Assembly (NCBI GenBank): GCA_965220835.1
Contig: OZ244842.1
Coordinates: 310,001-374,000, forward strand
From: Azophilus sp965220835
Lineage (GTDB): Bacteria; Pseudomonadota; Gammaproteobacteria; Pseudomonadales; Azotimanducaceae
Reading direction: 5' to 3'
DNA length: 64,000 nt
The translations under genes were made by a program, and so were the position numbers. Below are positions 26,339 to 35,700 of this stretch, piece by piece. A model generated the notes under the pieces. That model was given only the letters and a program-made list of their open reading frames with translations. It had not been told where the DNA came from and made no database searches. The number at the start of each line of letters is the position of its first letter. Position 1 is the first letter of the stretch.

Positions 26339-29300
26339 ATGAAACGCCCATACAGAAAAAGAGGCGCAAGCGTGCAAATCCGCCCAATGCTCCGGAGAAT
26401 CACTCTGGGCGTCGTTGCATCAGTTCTGGCGGCGCTGCCTGCTTTCGCCCAAGCGCAGACGACCCAAACCACCGCGCCGAATATCTCATCGCTCCAGCCG
26501 GCCCGCGCCGGCCTCGTGGTGAATTGGAGCTGGGCCGACACCACCGGCGGCGCCTGTTCCATGGCCGGAAACGATTCGGGTTTCGAGATCGAGTACAAGA
26601 AGGCCACGGAACCGAATTGGAAGCTAGCCTGGCAATCCACCGCCAACACCGCCGACCACGGCGTGTTCGAGCTGTACAACATCCAGAACTGGGACCGGGG
26701 CCGGGTGCCCAGCGGCACCTTGTTGACCACGTTCACCATCGATGCGGACGCCCTGGGCAGGGAGCCCATCACCCAGTCCGGCGTGGCGCTGGACGCCGTC
26801 CAGTACCAGGTTCGCATGCTGGCCAACAGCGACAGCGTTTCGTGCGACGTGGTGGGCAGCTCGTACAGCGCAATCGCCAGCGTCACCGTGCTCCCCGCGA
26901 ACCAGGCGCCCACCGTCGCCAGCGCCATCGCGGATCAATCCCTCGTGTCCGGGGCCACCGCGACGGTGGACATTTCGTCAACGTTCAGCGACCCGGAAAA
27001 CGACGCCTTGACCTACGCCGCCTCGTCGGACGACACCGCCAAGGCCACCGTGGCGCTGTCCGGCACCACGCTGACGGTGACGGGCGCGGCGCCCGGCACG
27101 GCGAAAATCACCGTAACCGCGACCGACCCCTACGGCGTTTCGGTGTCGGACGAGTTCGACGTCACGGTGACCAACAACGCGCCCACCGTGGCGAACGCGA
27201 TCTCGGACCAGACGGTGGACGTCGGTTCGATGGTGACGGTGTCCCTGGAAACCGCCGGCAGCGAGGTTTTCGCGGACCCGGACAGCAACGCCCTGACCTA
27301 CGCCGCAGCTTCCGGCGACACGACAATGGCCACGGTGTCGGTGGACAACGCGGCCAACAGGGTGACCGTGACCGGCGTCGCCGCGGGCACGCCGACCATC
27401 ACCGTGACGGCGAGCGACGGCTACGGCGGCACGGTCAGCGACGACTTCATCGTGACGGTGAACCAGCCGAACCGGCCGCCGACTGTCGCGAACGCGGTCG
27501 ATGACCAATCGGTGGCGGTGAACGCGACGGTGGATGTGGACGTCTCCGCCGTGTTCACCGACCTCGACAACGACACGCTGACGCTGTCAGTGACTTCCTC
27601 CGCCACCGCCACCGCGACCGCAACGCTAACCGGCACCACCTTGACCTTGAACGGCGTCGCCTTGGGCACGGCCCAGGTGACGCTGGCCGCCAACGACGGC
27701 AACGGCGGCCAGGCCTCGGACACCTTCGACGTCACCGTAACCTCAAGCCCGCCGGTGGTGGCGAGCCCGATCGCGAACATCAGAATTGCGCGGGTCACTT
27801 CGCGAGACATCGACCTGACGCCGGTGTTCAGCGACCCAGACCGGGACACGCTGAGCTACTCCGCCTCATCGAGCAACACCGGCCGCGTGACGGTGTCGCT
27901 GACAGGTTCGACGCTGACGGTTAGGGGAAGGGCCCTAGGCACCGCGACGGTGACGGTAACGGCGGCGGACCCGAGCGGCGCTTCGGTCTCGAACCAGTTC
28001 GACGTCACTGTTCAGAGGGTCATCAAGCCCGCGGCGCCCACGAATGTCAGCCTCGTGGCCCGCAACGGCCAGATCACGGTCACCTGGGACTGGTTCGACG
28101 ATACCGGCGGGGTATGCCTGCTCACCGGAGACCGGTCGGTTTTCGAAGTCGAATACAAGAAAACGTCGCTCGGGAATGATTGGCACCTGGCCCATGACAC
28201 CCATCCCAACGACGTCGACCATGGCGTGTTTGAATTGGTAGGCGGCGGAGCCCTGCGGCAATTCGTGATCAAGGAGGGCGCCCAGGGGAGTGGCCCCAGT
28301 CAGGTCGGAGTCGCGCTCGACCCGGTGGACTACGACGTTCGCGTGCTCGCCTACAGCGGGCCTTGCGAAGACAATTCCGTCCAGCCGCTCGAACCCAACA
28401 GCGACTACTCCGCCATCGCAACCACCACCTTGAACAACGCGCCGACGGTGGCCAACTCCATCGCCGACCAGACCGTGCAGGTCGGGTCGGACGTGAGCCT
28501 GGCGCTGGAGACTTCGGGCAGTGAAACGTTCACCGACCCCGACGGCGACACCCTGACCTATTCGGTGGCGTCCAGCGACACCGCCAAGGCCACGGTGGCG
28601 GTGTCCGGCTCGACAGTGACGCTAACCGGCGCGGGCGCGGGAGAGGCGAACATCACCGTAACGGCGGATGACGGCAAGACCAACGGCACGGCCTCGACCA
28701 CGTTCAAGGTGACGGTGACCGCCCCCCTCACGTTCGGCACCGAGACCATCGCCGACCAGACCTATACCCAGAACACGCCGATCACGACCCTTAACCTGCC
28801 GGAGGCGACGGGCGGCGACGCCCCGCTGGCCTACACGCTGACCCCGGCGAGGCTTCCGCCGGGCCTGGCCTTCGACGCCGCCAGCCGCACGCTGAGCGGC
28901 ACGCCGGCCACGTCCTGGCGGGAGATGGCCTACACCTACGCCGTCACCGACGCGGACGGCGACGCGGCGAGCCTGACGTTCACCATCACCGTGGAGGAGC
29001 TGCTGCCGCCGGCCGCGCCGAGCGGCTTGGCGGCGACGGCCGGCAACGGCGAGGTGACCCTGACCTGGACGGACCCGGGCAACGACAGCATCAGCAGGTA
29101 CCAGGTCCGCTACGGCGCAGGCGCCAGGGTGCCGTCCACCGCCGCCTGGACGGACATTCCGGGCAGCGGCGCGACGACCGTGCGGCACGACGTCACGGGC
29201 CTGACCGGCGACCTGCAATACGCCTTCGAGATCCGTGCCGTGAACGCCAGCGGCGAGGGCAGGGCCTCGGCCCAAGTGACGGCGACCCCGCGGCCCGACC

Positions 29301-32011
29301 TGACGCCAAGCTTCGGCGCCGCGACGGTGGACGCCCAGAGCTACCTGCAGAACGCGGCGGTCACCGCGCTGACGCTGCCGGAGGCGACCGGCGGCAACGC
29401 CCCGCTGAGCTACGGCATCGAGCCGGCGCTGCCGGCGGGCCTGAGGTTCGACGCGGGCACGCGCGTCCTGAGCGGCACCCCGACCCAGGCGCAGGACGCC
29501 ACGGACTACGACTACACGGCGACCGACGCGGACGGCGACGCGGCGACCCTGACGTTCACGATCACGGTGCGGGAGGCGGACGTGGCCCCCACGTTCGGCG
29601 GAGCGACGGTTGACGCCCAGGCCTATACCGAGGGCGAGGCGATCGCGGCGCTGACGCTGCCGGAGGCGACGGGCGGCAACGGCGCGCTGAGCTACGGGAT
29701 CGAGCCGGCGCTGCCGACGGGCCTTGCCTTCGACGCGGCGACGCGCACGCTGAGCGGCACGCCGACGGAAGCGCAGGCGGCGACGGAGTACGCGTACACG
29801 GCGCAGGACGCCGACGGCAACCGGTCGGCGGACGACGCGGCGACGCTGACGTTCACGATCACGGTGCGGGAGGCGGACGTGGCCCCCACGTTCGGCGGTG
29901 CGTCGGTTGACGCCCAGGCCTACAGGGAGCGCGAGGCGATCGCCGCTCTGACGCTGCCGGAGGCGACGGGCGGCAACGGCGCGCTGAGCTACGGGATCGA
30001 GCCTTCGCTGCCGGCGGGGCTGGCCTTCGACGCGGCGACGCGCACGCTGAGCGGCACGCCGACGGCGGCGCAGGCGGCGACGGAGTACGCGTACACGGCG
30101 CAGGACGCCGACGGCAACCGGTCGGCGGACGACGCGGCGACGCTGACGTTCACGATCGAGGTGGCGGCCGTCAACCGGTCGCCGGTGCTGGCCAGCCCGC
30201 TGGCCGACCGGACGGTGGCGGTTGGCGCCACGGTGGCGGTTGACCTGTCGGCGGCGTTCACGGACCCGGACATGGACCCGCTGACGCTGGCGGCGGCGTC
30301 CGGCGACCCGGGCACGGCGTCGGCGTCGGTTTCGGGCACGACGCTGACGCTGGGCGGCGTGGCGGCGGGCACGGCGTCGGTGACGGTGACCGCGACGGAC
30401 CCGTCGGGTGCCGCGGCGCAGGACGCGCTGACGGTGACGGTTGAGCTGTCGGCGGACGCCCAGCAGGCGGTGGTTGGCTGGGTGACGCGGTTCGGGCGCA
30501 CGGTTGCGGAGCAGGCCCTTGACGGGGTGGCGGACCGGATGTCGGCGCCGCGCACCGCGGGCACGCAAGGCGCGGTGGGCGGGGCGTCGCTGATGCCGGG
30601 CGGCGGGCTCGAGGCCCTTGAGGGCGCCCCGTGGGCGGACGCCCGGGGCGAGGGCGGTGCGCCGGCGCCGCTGGGCGCGGCGGCCGGCCCCGGGGGCGGC
30701 GCGCATGGCGGGCCCGGCAGCACGGGCACGGGCATGGCTCCGGGCATGGGCACGGGGCCGAACGGCCCGCCGGACCTGGAGCGCGACTTCCCGCTCTCGC
30801 AGTCCCTCGGGCTGGGCGAGACGCTGCGCCGCAGCAGCTTCACGCTGACCGGCGGGCAGGACGCCAACGGCGGCAGCTTTGCGCTGTGGGGCCGGGCGGC
30901 GCAGTCCCGGTTCAGCGGCCGCGACGGCGCCTTCGCGCCGGACGGGGAGGTGACCTCGGGCATGCTGGGCCTGGACTACGGCACGGAGTCCTGGCTGGCG
31001 GGGGTTGCGGTGGCGCAGAGCACGGGCAAGGGCAGCGCGCTCGACGGCCGCGGGCCGGCGGACGGCTCCGGGCGTGACGGCGGCGACATCAGGGCGTCGC
31101 TGATCTCGGCGGTGCCGTACGGCTCGGTGCAGGCGACGGAGCGGCTGAAGGTGTGGGGCGCGGCGGGCTTCGGCAGCGGCGAGATGAAGCTGCTGCAGGG
31201 CAACGGGCAGCACTTGAGGTCGGACCTCAGCTGGACGATGGCGGCGGCGGGCGCCCGTGGCGAGCTGCTGGGGCTGGGCTCGCGTTCCGCGGGACTGGGC
31301 CTGGCGCTGACCACGGACGCGCTGTGGGCGCGCACGGAGCTGGACCGGGCGTTCTCGCTGCCGGGCGCGCAAGGCGACGTGAGCCGGTTCCGGCTTGGCC
31401 TGGAGGGCAGCTGGGCGCTGGCGGTGGGCAGCCGGGGCGCGGCGATCGTGCCGCAGGTCGAGGTCGGCGTGCGCCACGACGGCGGCGACGCGGAGACCGG
31501 CACCGGGGTCGAGCTCGGCGGCGGGCTGGCGTGGCGCGTGCCGACGCTGGGGCTCGAGCTGTCCGTGCGGGGCCGCACGCTGGTCACCCACGCCGCGGAC
31601 GACCTGGAGGAGAAGGGCTTTGCGGTGTCGTTCCTGTACCGCCCGAGCCGGGAGGACGGCCTGGGCCCGTCGCTGACGCTGACCCAGGACTGGGGCGGCT
31701 CGGCGAGCGGCGGGCTTGACGCGCTGTTCGCCACCAACCCGCTGGAGCAGCGCGCGGGCGGCTACGGGGGCGCGGGCCGCTACGCGGCGGAGGCGGCCTA
31801 CGGGCTGCGGGCGTTCGGCGGGCGCTTCACGGCCGGTCCGCGGGTGCGGCTCGGCCATTCGACCGGCGCGCAGGAGTACGGGCTGGGATGGTACCTGGCG
31901 CCCACCACCGACGGCCCCGACCTGTCCCTGGGCCTGATGCTGACGCGCAGCCAGGGCACCGGAATTGACCCAGCCCACGGCGTGAAGGTGGAGATCAGCG
32001 CCCGCTGGTAG
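26339..32011 (+). CDS. Autotransporter adhesin 2 (cysteine-paired FN3-like, cadherin-like and He_PIG passenger; beta-barrel), 1,890 aa
   Basis: The smallest of the three sister genes. ATG 26339 follows GGAGG by four bases. The signal peptide (MKRPYRKRG..., hydrophobic ITLGVVASVLAALPAFA) is probably cleaved after Ala37. The passenger has an FN3-like module with two cysteines (26476-26900), four Ig/cadherin-like units (26905-28015), a second cysteine-paired module (28021-28430), another Ig-like unit, then the shared 3' module: He_PIG, FN3, three He_PIG, a cadherin-like unit, the WVTRFGRTVAEQ helix, a Gly/Pro linker and a barrel (from about residue 1493) ending SARW. All four cysteines lie in the two FN3-like modules. 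It should be exported by Sec and displayed through its own barrel. The ligand is unknown. Confidence 0.93.
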   Translation: MKRPYRKRGASVQIRPMLRRITLGVVASVLAALPAFAQAQTTQTTAPNISSLQPARAGLVVNWSWADTTGGACSMAGNDSGFEIEYKKATEPNWKLAWQSTANTADHGVFELYNIQNWDRGRVPSGTLLTTFTIDADALGREPITQSGVALDAVQYQVRMLANSDSVSCDVVGSSYSAIASVTVLPANQAPTVASAIADQSLVSGATATVDISSTFSDPENDALTYAASSDDTAKATVALSGTTLTVTGAAPGTAKITVTATDPYGVSVSDEFDVTVTNNAPTVANAISDQTVDVGSMVTVSLETAGSEVFADPDSNALTYAAASGDTTMATVSVDNAANRVTVTGVAAGTPTITVTASDGYGGTVSDDFIVTVNQPNRPPTVANAVDDQSVAVNATVDVDVSAVFTDLDNDTLTLSVTSSATATATATLTGTTLTLNGVALGTAQVTLAANDGNGGQASDTFDVTVTSSPPVVASPIANIRIARVTSRDIDLTPVFSDPDRDTLSYSASSSNTGRVTVSLTGSTLTVRGRALGTATVTVTAADPSGASVSNQFDVTVQRVIKPAAPTNVSLVARNGQITVTWDWFDDTGGVCLLTGDRSVFEVEYKKTSLGNDWHLAHDTHPNDVDHGVFELVGGGALRQFVIKEGAQGSGPSQVGVALDPVDYDVRVLAYSGPCEDNSVQPLEPNSDYSAIATTTLNNAPTVANSIADQTVQVGSDVSLALETSGSETFTDPDGDTLTYSVASSDTAKATVAVSGSTVTLTGAGAGEANITVTADDGKTNGTASTTFKVTVTAPLTFGTETIADQTYTQNTPITTLNLPEATGGDAPLAYTLTPARLPPGLAFDAASRTLSGTPATSWREMAYTYAVTDADGDAASLTFTITVEELLPPAAPSGLAATAGNGEVTLTWTDPGNDSISRYQVRYGAGARVPSTAAWTDIPGSGATTVRHDVTGLTGDLQYAFEIRAVNASGEGRASAQVTATPRPDLTPSFGAATVDAQSYLQNAAVTALTLPEATGGNAPLSYGIEPALPAGLRFDAGTRVLSGTPTQAQDATDYDYTATDADGDAATLTFTITVREADVAPTFGGATVDAQAYTEGEAIAALTLPEATGGNGALSYGIEPALPTGLAFDAATRTLSGTPTEAQAATEYAYTAQDADGNRSADDAATLTFTITVREADVAPTFGGASVDAQAYREREAIAALTLPEATGGNGALSYGIEPSLPAGLAFDAATRTLSGTPTAAQAATEYAYTAQDADGNRSADDAATLTFTIEVAAVNRSPVLASPLADRTVAVGATVAVDLSAAFTDPDMDPLTLAAASGDPGTASASVSGTTLTLGGVAAGTASVTVTATDPSGAAAQDALTVTVELSADAQQAVVGWVTRFGRTVAEQALDGVADRMSAPRTAGTQGAVGGASLMPGGGLEALEGAPWADARGEGGAPAPLGAAAGPGGGAHGGPGSTGTGMAPGMGTGPNGPPDLERDFPLSQSLGLGETLRRSSFTLTGGQDANGGSFALWGRAAQSRFSGRDGAFAPDGEVTSGMLGLDYGTESWLAGVAVAQSTGKGSALDGRGPADGSGRDGGDIRASLISAVPYGSVQATERLKVWGAAGFGSGEMKLLQGNGQHLRSDLSWTMAAAGARGELLGLGSRSAGLGLALTTDALWARTELDRAFSLPGAQGDVSRFRLGLEGSWALAVGSRGAAIVPQVEVGVRHDGGDAETGTGVELGGGLAWRVPTLGLELSVRGRTLVTHAADDLEEKGFAVSFLYRPSREDGLGPSLTLTQDWGGSASGGLDALFATNPLEQRAGGYGGAGRYAAEAAYGLRAFGGRFTAGPRVRLGHSTGAQEYGLGWYLAPTTDGPDLSLGLMLTRSQGTGIDPAHGVKVEISARW
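28761..32011 (+). repeat. 3' module shared with giant genes 1 and 3, copy 2
   Basis: Collinear with 22711-25964. Differences cluster in the linker before the barrel (around 30600-30770) and as scattered third-base changes. Long exact runs suggest recent duplication or gene conversion. Confidence 0.9.
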
Positions 32012-32098
32012 ATGGCGCTCGCGGATCCTCTCGCGCACCCGCTGCGCCTTTCTTCCGCACCATGAATCCCGCGACTGGGAAGCGCTTGTTCCCTGCAC

Positions 32099-32318
32099 GT
32101 GGGTGTCCCGGCTAGCCGGGGTGAAAGCCCGCAAGAAACCTTGGAAATCACAGAGCGTCCGCGTACCCCAAAGGGCATGGCCCGATGCTGTCGAGAGGCG
32201 AGACTAAGGCCCCCAATCGGCATGGCCGATGCGTGTCCCGGCTCAGGAACATTTCGAAACCTCCTCCCCTGGTGGCTTAGGCCCATGAACGCAGTGGGTG
32301 GGGAGGGTGGTACCGGTG
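32099..32318 (+). ncRNA. Structured region, possible group II intron remnant
   Basis: The stretch begins GTGGGTGTCC and contains a perfect 14-base palindrome CCCGGCTAGCCGGG (32107-32120), directly followed by a GGGTGAAAGCCC-type hairpin. A six-pair stem with ATG triloop lies at ATCGGC/GCCGAT (32216-32230), and there are further small stems. The gugnnn start and the gaaag hairpin recall the 5' domain I of bacterial group II introns, but no reverse-transcriptase reading frame or domain V is present. The identity is a guess; the clustered secondary structure is what can be seen. Confidence 0.25.
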
Positions 32319-32319
32319 C

Positions 32320-32344
32320 TTGCAAAACGAAAATAGTGTAAGCT
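32320..32344 (+). promoter_or_regulatory. Promoter-like element 3: TTGCAA, 13-base spacer, TAAGCT
   Basis: TTGCAA (32320-32325) and TAAGCT (32339-32344) with a 13-base spacer. The spacer aacgaaaatagtg resembles that of gene 1 (ggcgaatatcggc). About 172 bases separate it from the GTG at 32516, close to the 165 seen in gene 1. Confidence 0.4.
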
Positions 32345-32515
32345 TTTGCGCCTTAAGTGGCGGGAACGCGGGCGGTTCTACGCCTGCATCAAGGCGTTGG
32401 AAGGGTGCTGAAGGAGCAATACTTAAGTGGGCCAGAGCCGGGGCTAGAAGGTAAAACAAGAAACTGTCAGTTTAGTTTCATTCAGTCGGACCATTCCTGT
32501 TAAACTGGAGGCTTG

Positions 32516-32767
32516 GTGAAACTCCCGCACCAAACAAGAAGCGCAGGCATGCCAAAACCAATGACAAGTAGCATAAAGGCAGCACCAATAGCACCGGGAG
32601 GCGGGCGGCTCCGGCGCAGCCAGCCGCGCCACCGCAAAGCGTCCTCCATCGCGCCACCTTCAAGCACGCCGCAGAGCACCCCCTTTGGCCTCCCGCCGCC
32701 TCCCGCTGCCCCAGCGCGTCGCTGGCCAGCGCGTCGCTGGTCGGCCACCCAGGCAGGAGCAACCTAG
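32516..32767 (+). CDS. Leader reading frame of giant gene 3 (83 codons), out of frame with the main protein
   Basis: GTG 32516 follows GGAGG by four bases, exactly as the starts of genes 1 and 2 do, and is therefore the ancestral start. Its frame gives MKLPHQTRSAGMPKPMTSSI and onward, and stops at TAG 32765-32767. The homologous leader of gene 1 is fused in frame to its signal peptide. Here the length from start to the shared aacctagcc is 245 bases against 210 in gene 1, so the frame is shifted. The stop lies two bases before the TTG that can start the main frame, which would allow coupled re-initiation. Otherwise it is a frameshift scar or a sequencing error. Confidence 0.45.
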   Translation: MKLPHQTRSAGMPKPMTSSIKAAPIAPGGGRLRRSQPRHRKASSIAPPSSTPQSTPFGLPPPPAAPARRWPARRWSATQAGAT

Positions 32768-32769
32768 CC

Positions 32770-35700
32770 TTGGCCAAACGCCGCCCGCTGCTGCAGACGT
32801 TCACTCTGGGCGTGGTCGCGTCCGTTTGGTCGGCGCTGCCCGCTTTCGCCCAAGCCCAAGACCTCCAAACCACCGCCCCCGCCCTGAACGAGCCGGAGCC
32901 GGCCCCCGCCGGGCTCAAGCTCACCTGGAGCTGGGACGACGCCACCGGCGGCGCCTGCCTGCTCTCGGACCCCGGCTCGGCGTTGGAAATCCAATACAAG
33001 AAGGCCACCGAGGAAAGCTGGAAGACCGCGGCGGACTCCTCCCCCAACACCGCCGCCAAGGGCACGTTCGAGTTGTTCCTCCGCGACGTGCAGGAAGAGC
33101 ACGGCCTGCCCCTAAGCGCCCTTAGCGAGTTCACCATCAACGCCGACGCCCTGGGCAAGGATGCCGTCACCCAGGCCGGCGCGGCTCTGGACCCGGTGCC
33201 CTACCAGGTGCGCATGCTGGCCTACAGCACCAGCGCGGCCTGCAGCTACGGCAACAGCCCCTACAGCGACACGGCCAGCGCCGAAGTGCTGCCCGCCGAC
33301 CAAGCCCCCGCCCTCGCCGAGACAATCACGGAGCAAGTGATCGCCACGCCTGCCACCCCCATGGCGGCGCTGTCAGCGGGCACGCTGCCTACTGCCCCGG
33401 CCAGCACGGCCACCATGGCGGAGACGGCGGCGGGCTTCCTCAATGCCGCGCTGCCCAGCGGCTTCAACACCATGGGCACCAACACGGCCGCGCTAGCCCC
33501 CGGTTTCGGCGCACCGGGCACCAACACGCTCCCCGTGGCGAACACGGTTTCCCAACCGGCCACAGCCTCGAGCCGCGGCTTCAACAACCCGTTGCCAGCC
33601 AGCAACACCGTAAGGCCCCTTTCCTCCCACCCCCCCGCCGCGCCCACCGGCCTGGCCGCCACCGCGGGCGACACTAAGGTCACGCTGAACTGGGCCGATC
33701 CATCCGACTCCACCATCACCGGATACCAGGTCCGCTACGGCGCGGGCGCCACCGTGCCGGCCACCGCCACCTGGGACCCCATCAGCAACAGCGGCGCCAG
33801 CACCACGAGCCACACCGTCTCCGGCCTCACCAACGCCACCCAATACGCTTTCGAAATCCGCGCCGTCAACGCCAACGGCAACAGCGACGCCTCCAGCACT
33901 GTCACCGCAACACCGGCACTGGCCGTCCCCGACGCGGTGACGAACCTGACCGCCAGCGCTGGCGGCACGCACGTTTACCTGACCTGGACCAACCCGACCA
34001 ACGCCACCATTACCAACATTCAGGTCCGCTACAAGCCCGCGGCTGACCTGCCGTTCGATGACACCACTGACCTTTGGACCAATCTCGCTGCCACGCGCAC
34101 GGACTTCGACGCGTTTGACCCGACCCCCGACACCGAATACAGGTTTCAAGTGCGCGCCATCAACGCCGCCGGCAACGGCCAGGCGAGCGAGGTGAGCGTG
34201 ACGACGGGCACGGTGCCCGGCGTGGAAGACATCACGCGGCACATGCCAACAACCTCCCCGACGAACGCGGACACGTTGACGTGGCAGGTTGTGTTCAGCG
34301 AACTGGTGCTGTACGGGCAGGCCGGCGGGCCGGGGGCATACGAGGTTGCCTACGACCCGCCGATCGCGAACGCGCCGACGCTGGTCGCGGACAGGTTGGG
34401 CGCGGCCCGCAGATGCGTGCGCCGCGGGGACGCGGGGCTGGCTTTCTCCGTCGAGCTTTACGGCGGCGACCTGGCCAACTACAACGGCACGGTGACGATG
34501 ACGTTGAAGCCGACCGGGGTTATCCGAAACTGCGACGGCACTGCGGTCCGGGTGCGGACGCCGACCGGCACCAACGACAACACCTTCGTGGTGGACAACG
34601 TGGCGCCGACAGTGACGGTCACGGGCGTTTCCGGGACGGTCAGCGCAGCGGTTGAGGCGACCTTCACGTTCACCGAGGCGGTCAGCGGCTTCGACGTCGG
34701 CGACATCGTTCTGACCAACGCCGCCGCATCGGAATTCTCCGGGTCGGGGACGACCTACAAGGCGATGATCACGCCGGCCGACGGCGGCGCCTTCAGCGTC
34801 GGCGTGGCGGCGGGCGCGGCGCAAGACGCCGCCGGCAACGACAGTGCGGCGGCGACCACCGTGACCGCGCAATACGATGCCACGCCCAGCTTCGGCGCCG
34901 GCGTCACGATTGCCGACCAGACCTACACCCAGAACGCCGCCATCACCACCTTGACCCTGCCCGAAGCCACCAGCGGCAACGGCACCCTGACCTACAGCTT
35001 GACCCCGGCCGCCCCGGCGGGCCTGGCCTTCGACGCCACCGCCCGCACCCTCACCGGCACCCCGACCACGCTCCAGCAAGCGACGGCCTACACCTACACC
35101 GCCACGGACGCGGACGGCGACACGGTCAGCCTCACGTTCAACATCACCATCGAGTCGCTGACGCCGGCCACGCCCACCGGCCTGAGCGCCACGGCAGGCG
35201 ACGCCCTGGTCGCGCTGGCCTGGTCCAATCCGCAGGACAGCAACATCACCAAGTACCAGGTCCGCTACGGTGCGGGTTCCGCCGTGCCCGCCACGGCAAC
35301 CTGGGGCGACATCACCGGCAGCGGCGCGGGCACCACCAGCCACACCGTCACGGGCCTGACCAACGGCACCCAATACGCCTTCGAGATCCGCGCCGTCAAC
35401 GCCGACGGCAACAGCAACGCCTCCAGCACCGTCACCGCGACGCCCGCCCAGTCCCAGACCTCGCAAACCAACGCGCCGTCGATCAGCTTGCTGCAACCGC
35501 GGCGCGCCGCGATGGTGGTGAACTGGAACTGGGTCGACACCACCGGCGGCGCCTGTTCCATGGCCGGAGCCAATTCGAGATTCGTGCTCGAATACAAGAA
35601 AGCCACGGAGCCGAACTGGAAGGGAGCCAGCCAACTCACCCCCAACAGCGCCGACCATGGCGTGTTCGAGTTGTACAACTCCGAGAATTGGAGTCGGGGC

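Larger units (their letters stand above)
32012..32515. other. Intergenic region between giant genes 2 and 3
   Basis: About 500 bases with no protein gene. The left part (32099-32318) is rich in hairpins and may be an intron remnant. The right part carries the third promoter-like element (32320-32344), a stretch similar to the leader of gene 1 (caaggcgttggaagggtgc), and the conserved end ctgtcagttt...GGAGGcttg before GTG 32516. Confidence 0.65.

Noticed and set aside
32308..32320. AGGGTGGTACCGG, like a T-box antiterminator motif
   Set aside because: No aminoacyl-tRNA synthetase or amino-acid gene follows, no specifier loop is visible, and T-boxes are not expected in this group. Probably coincidence.
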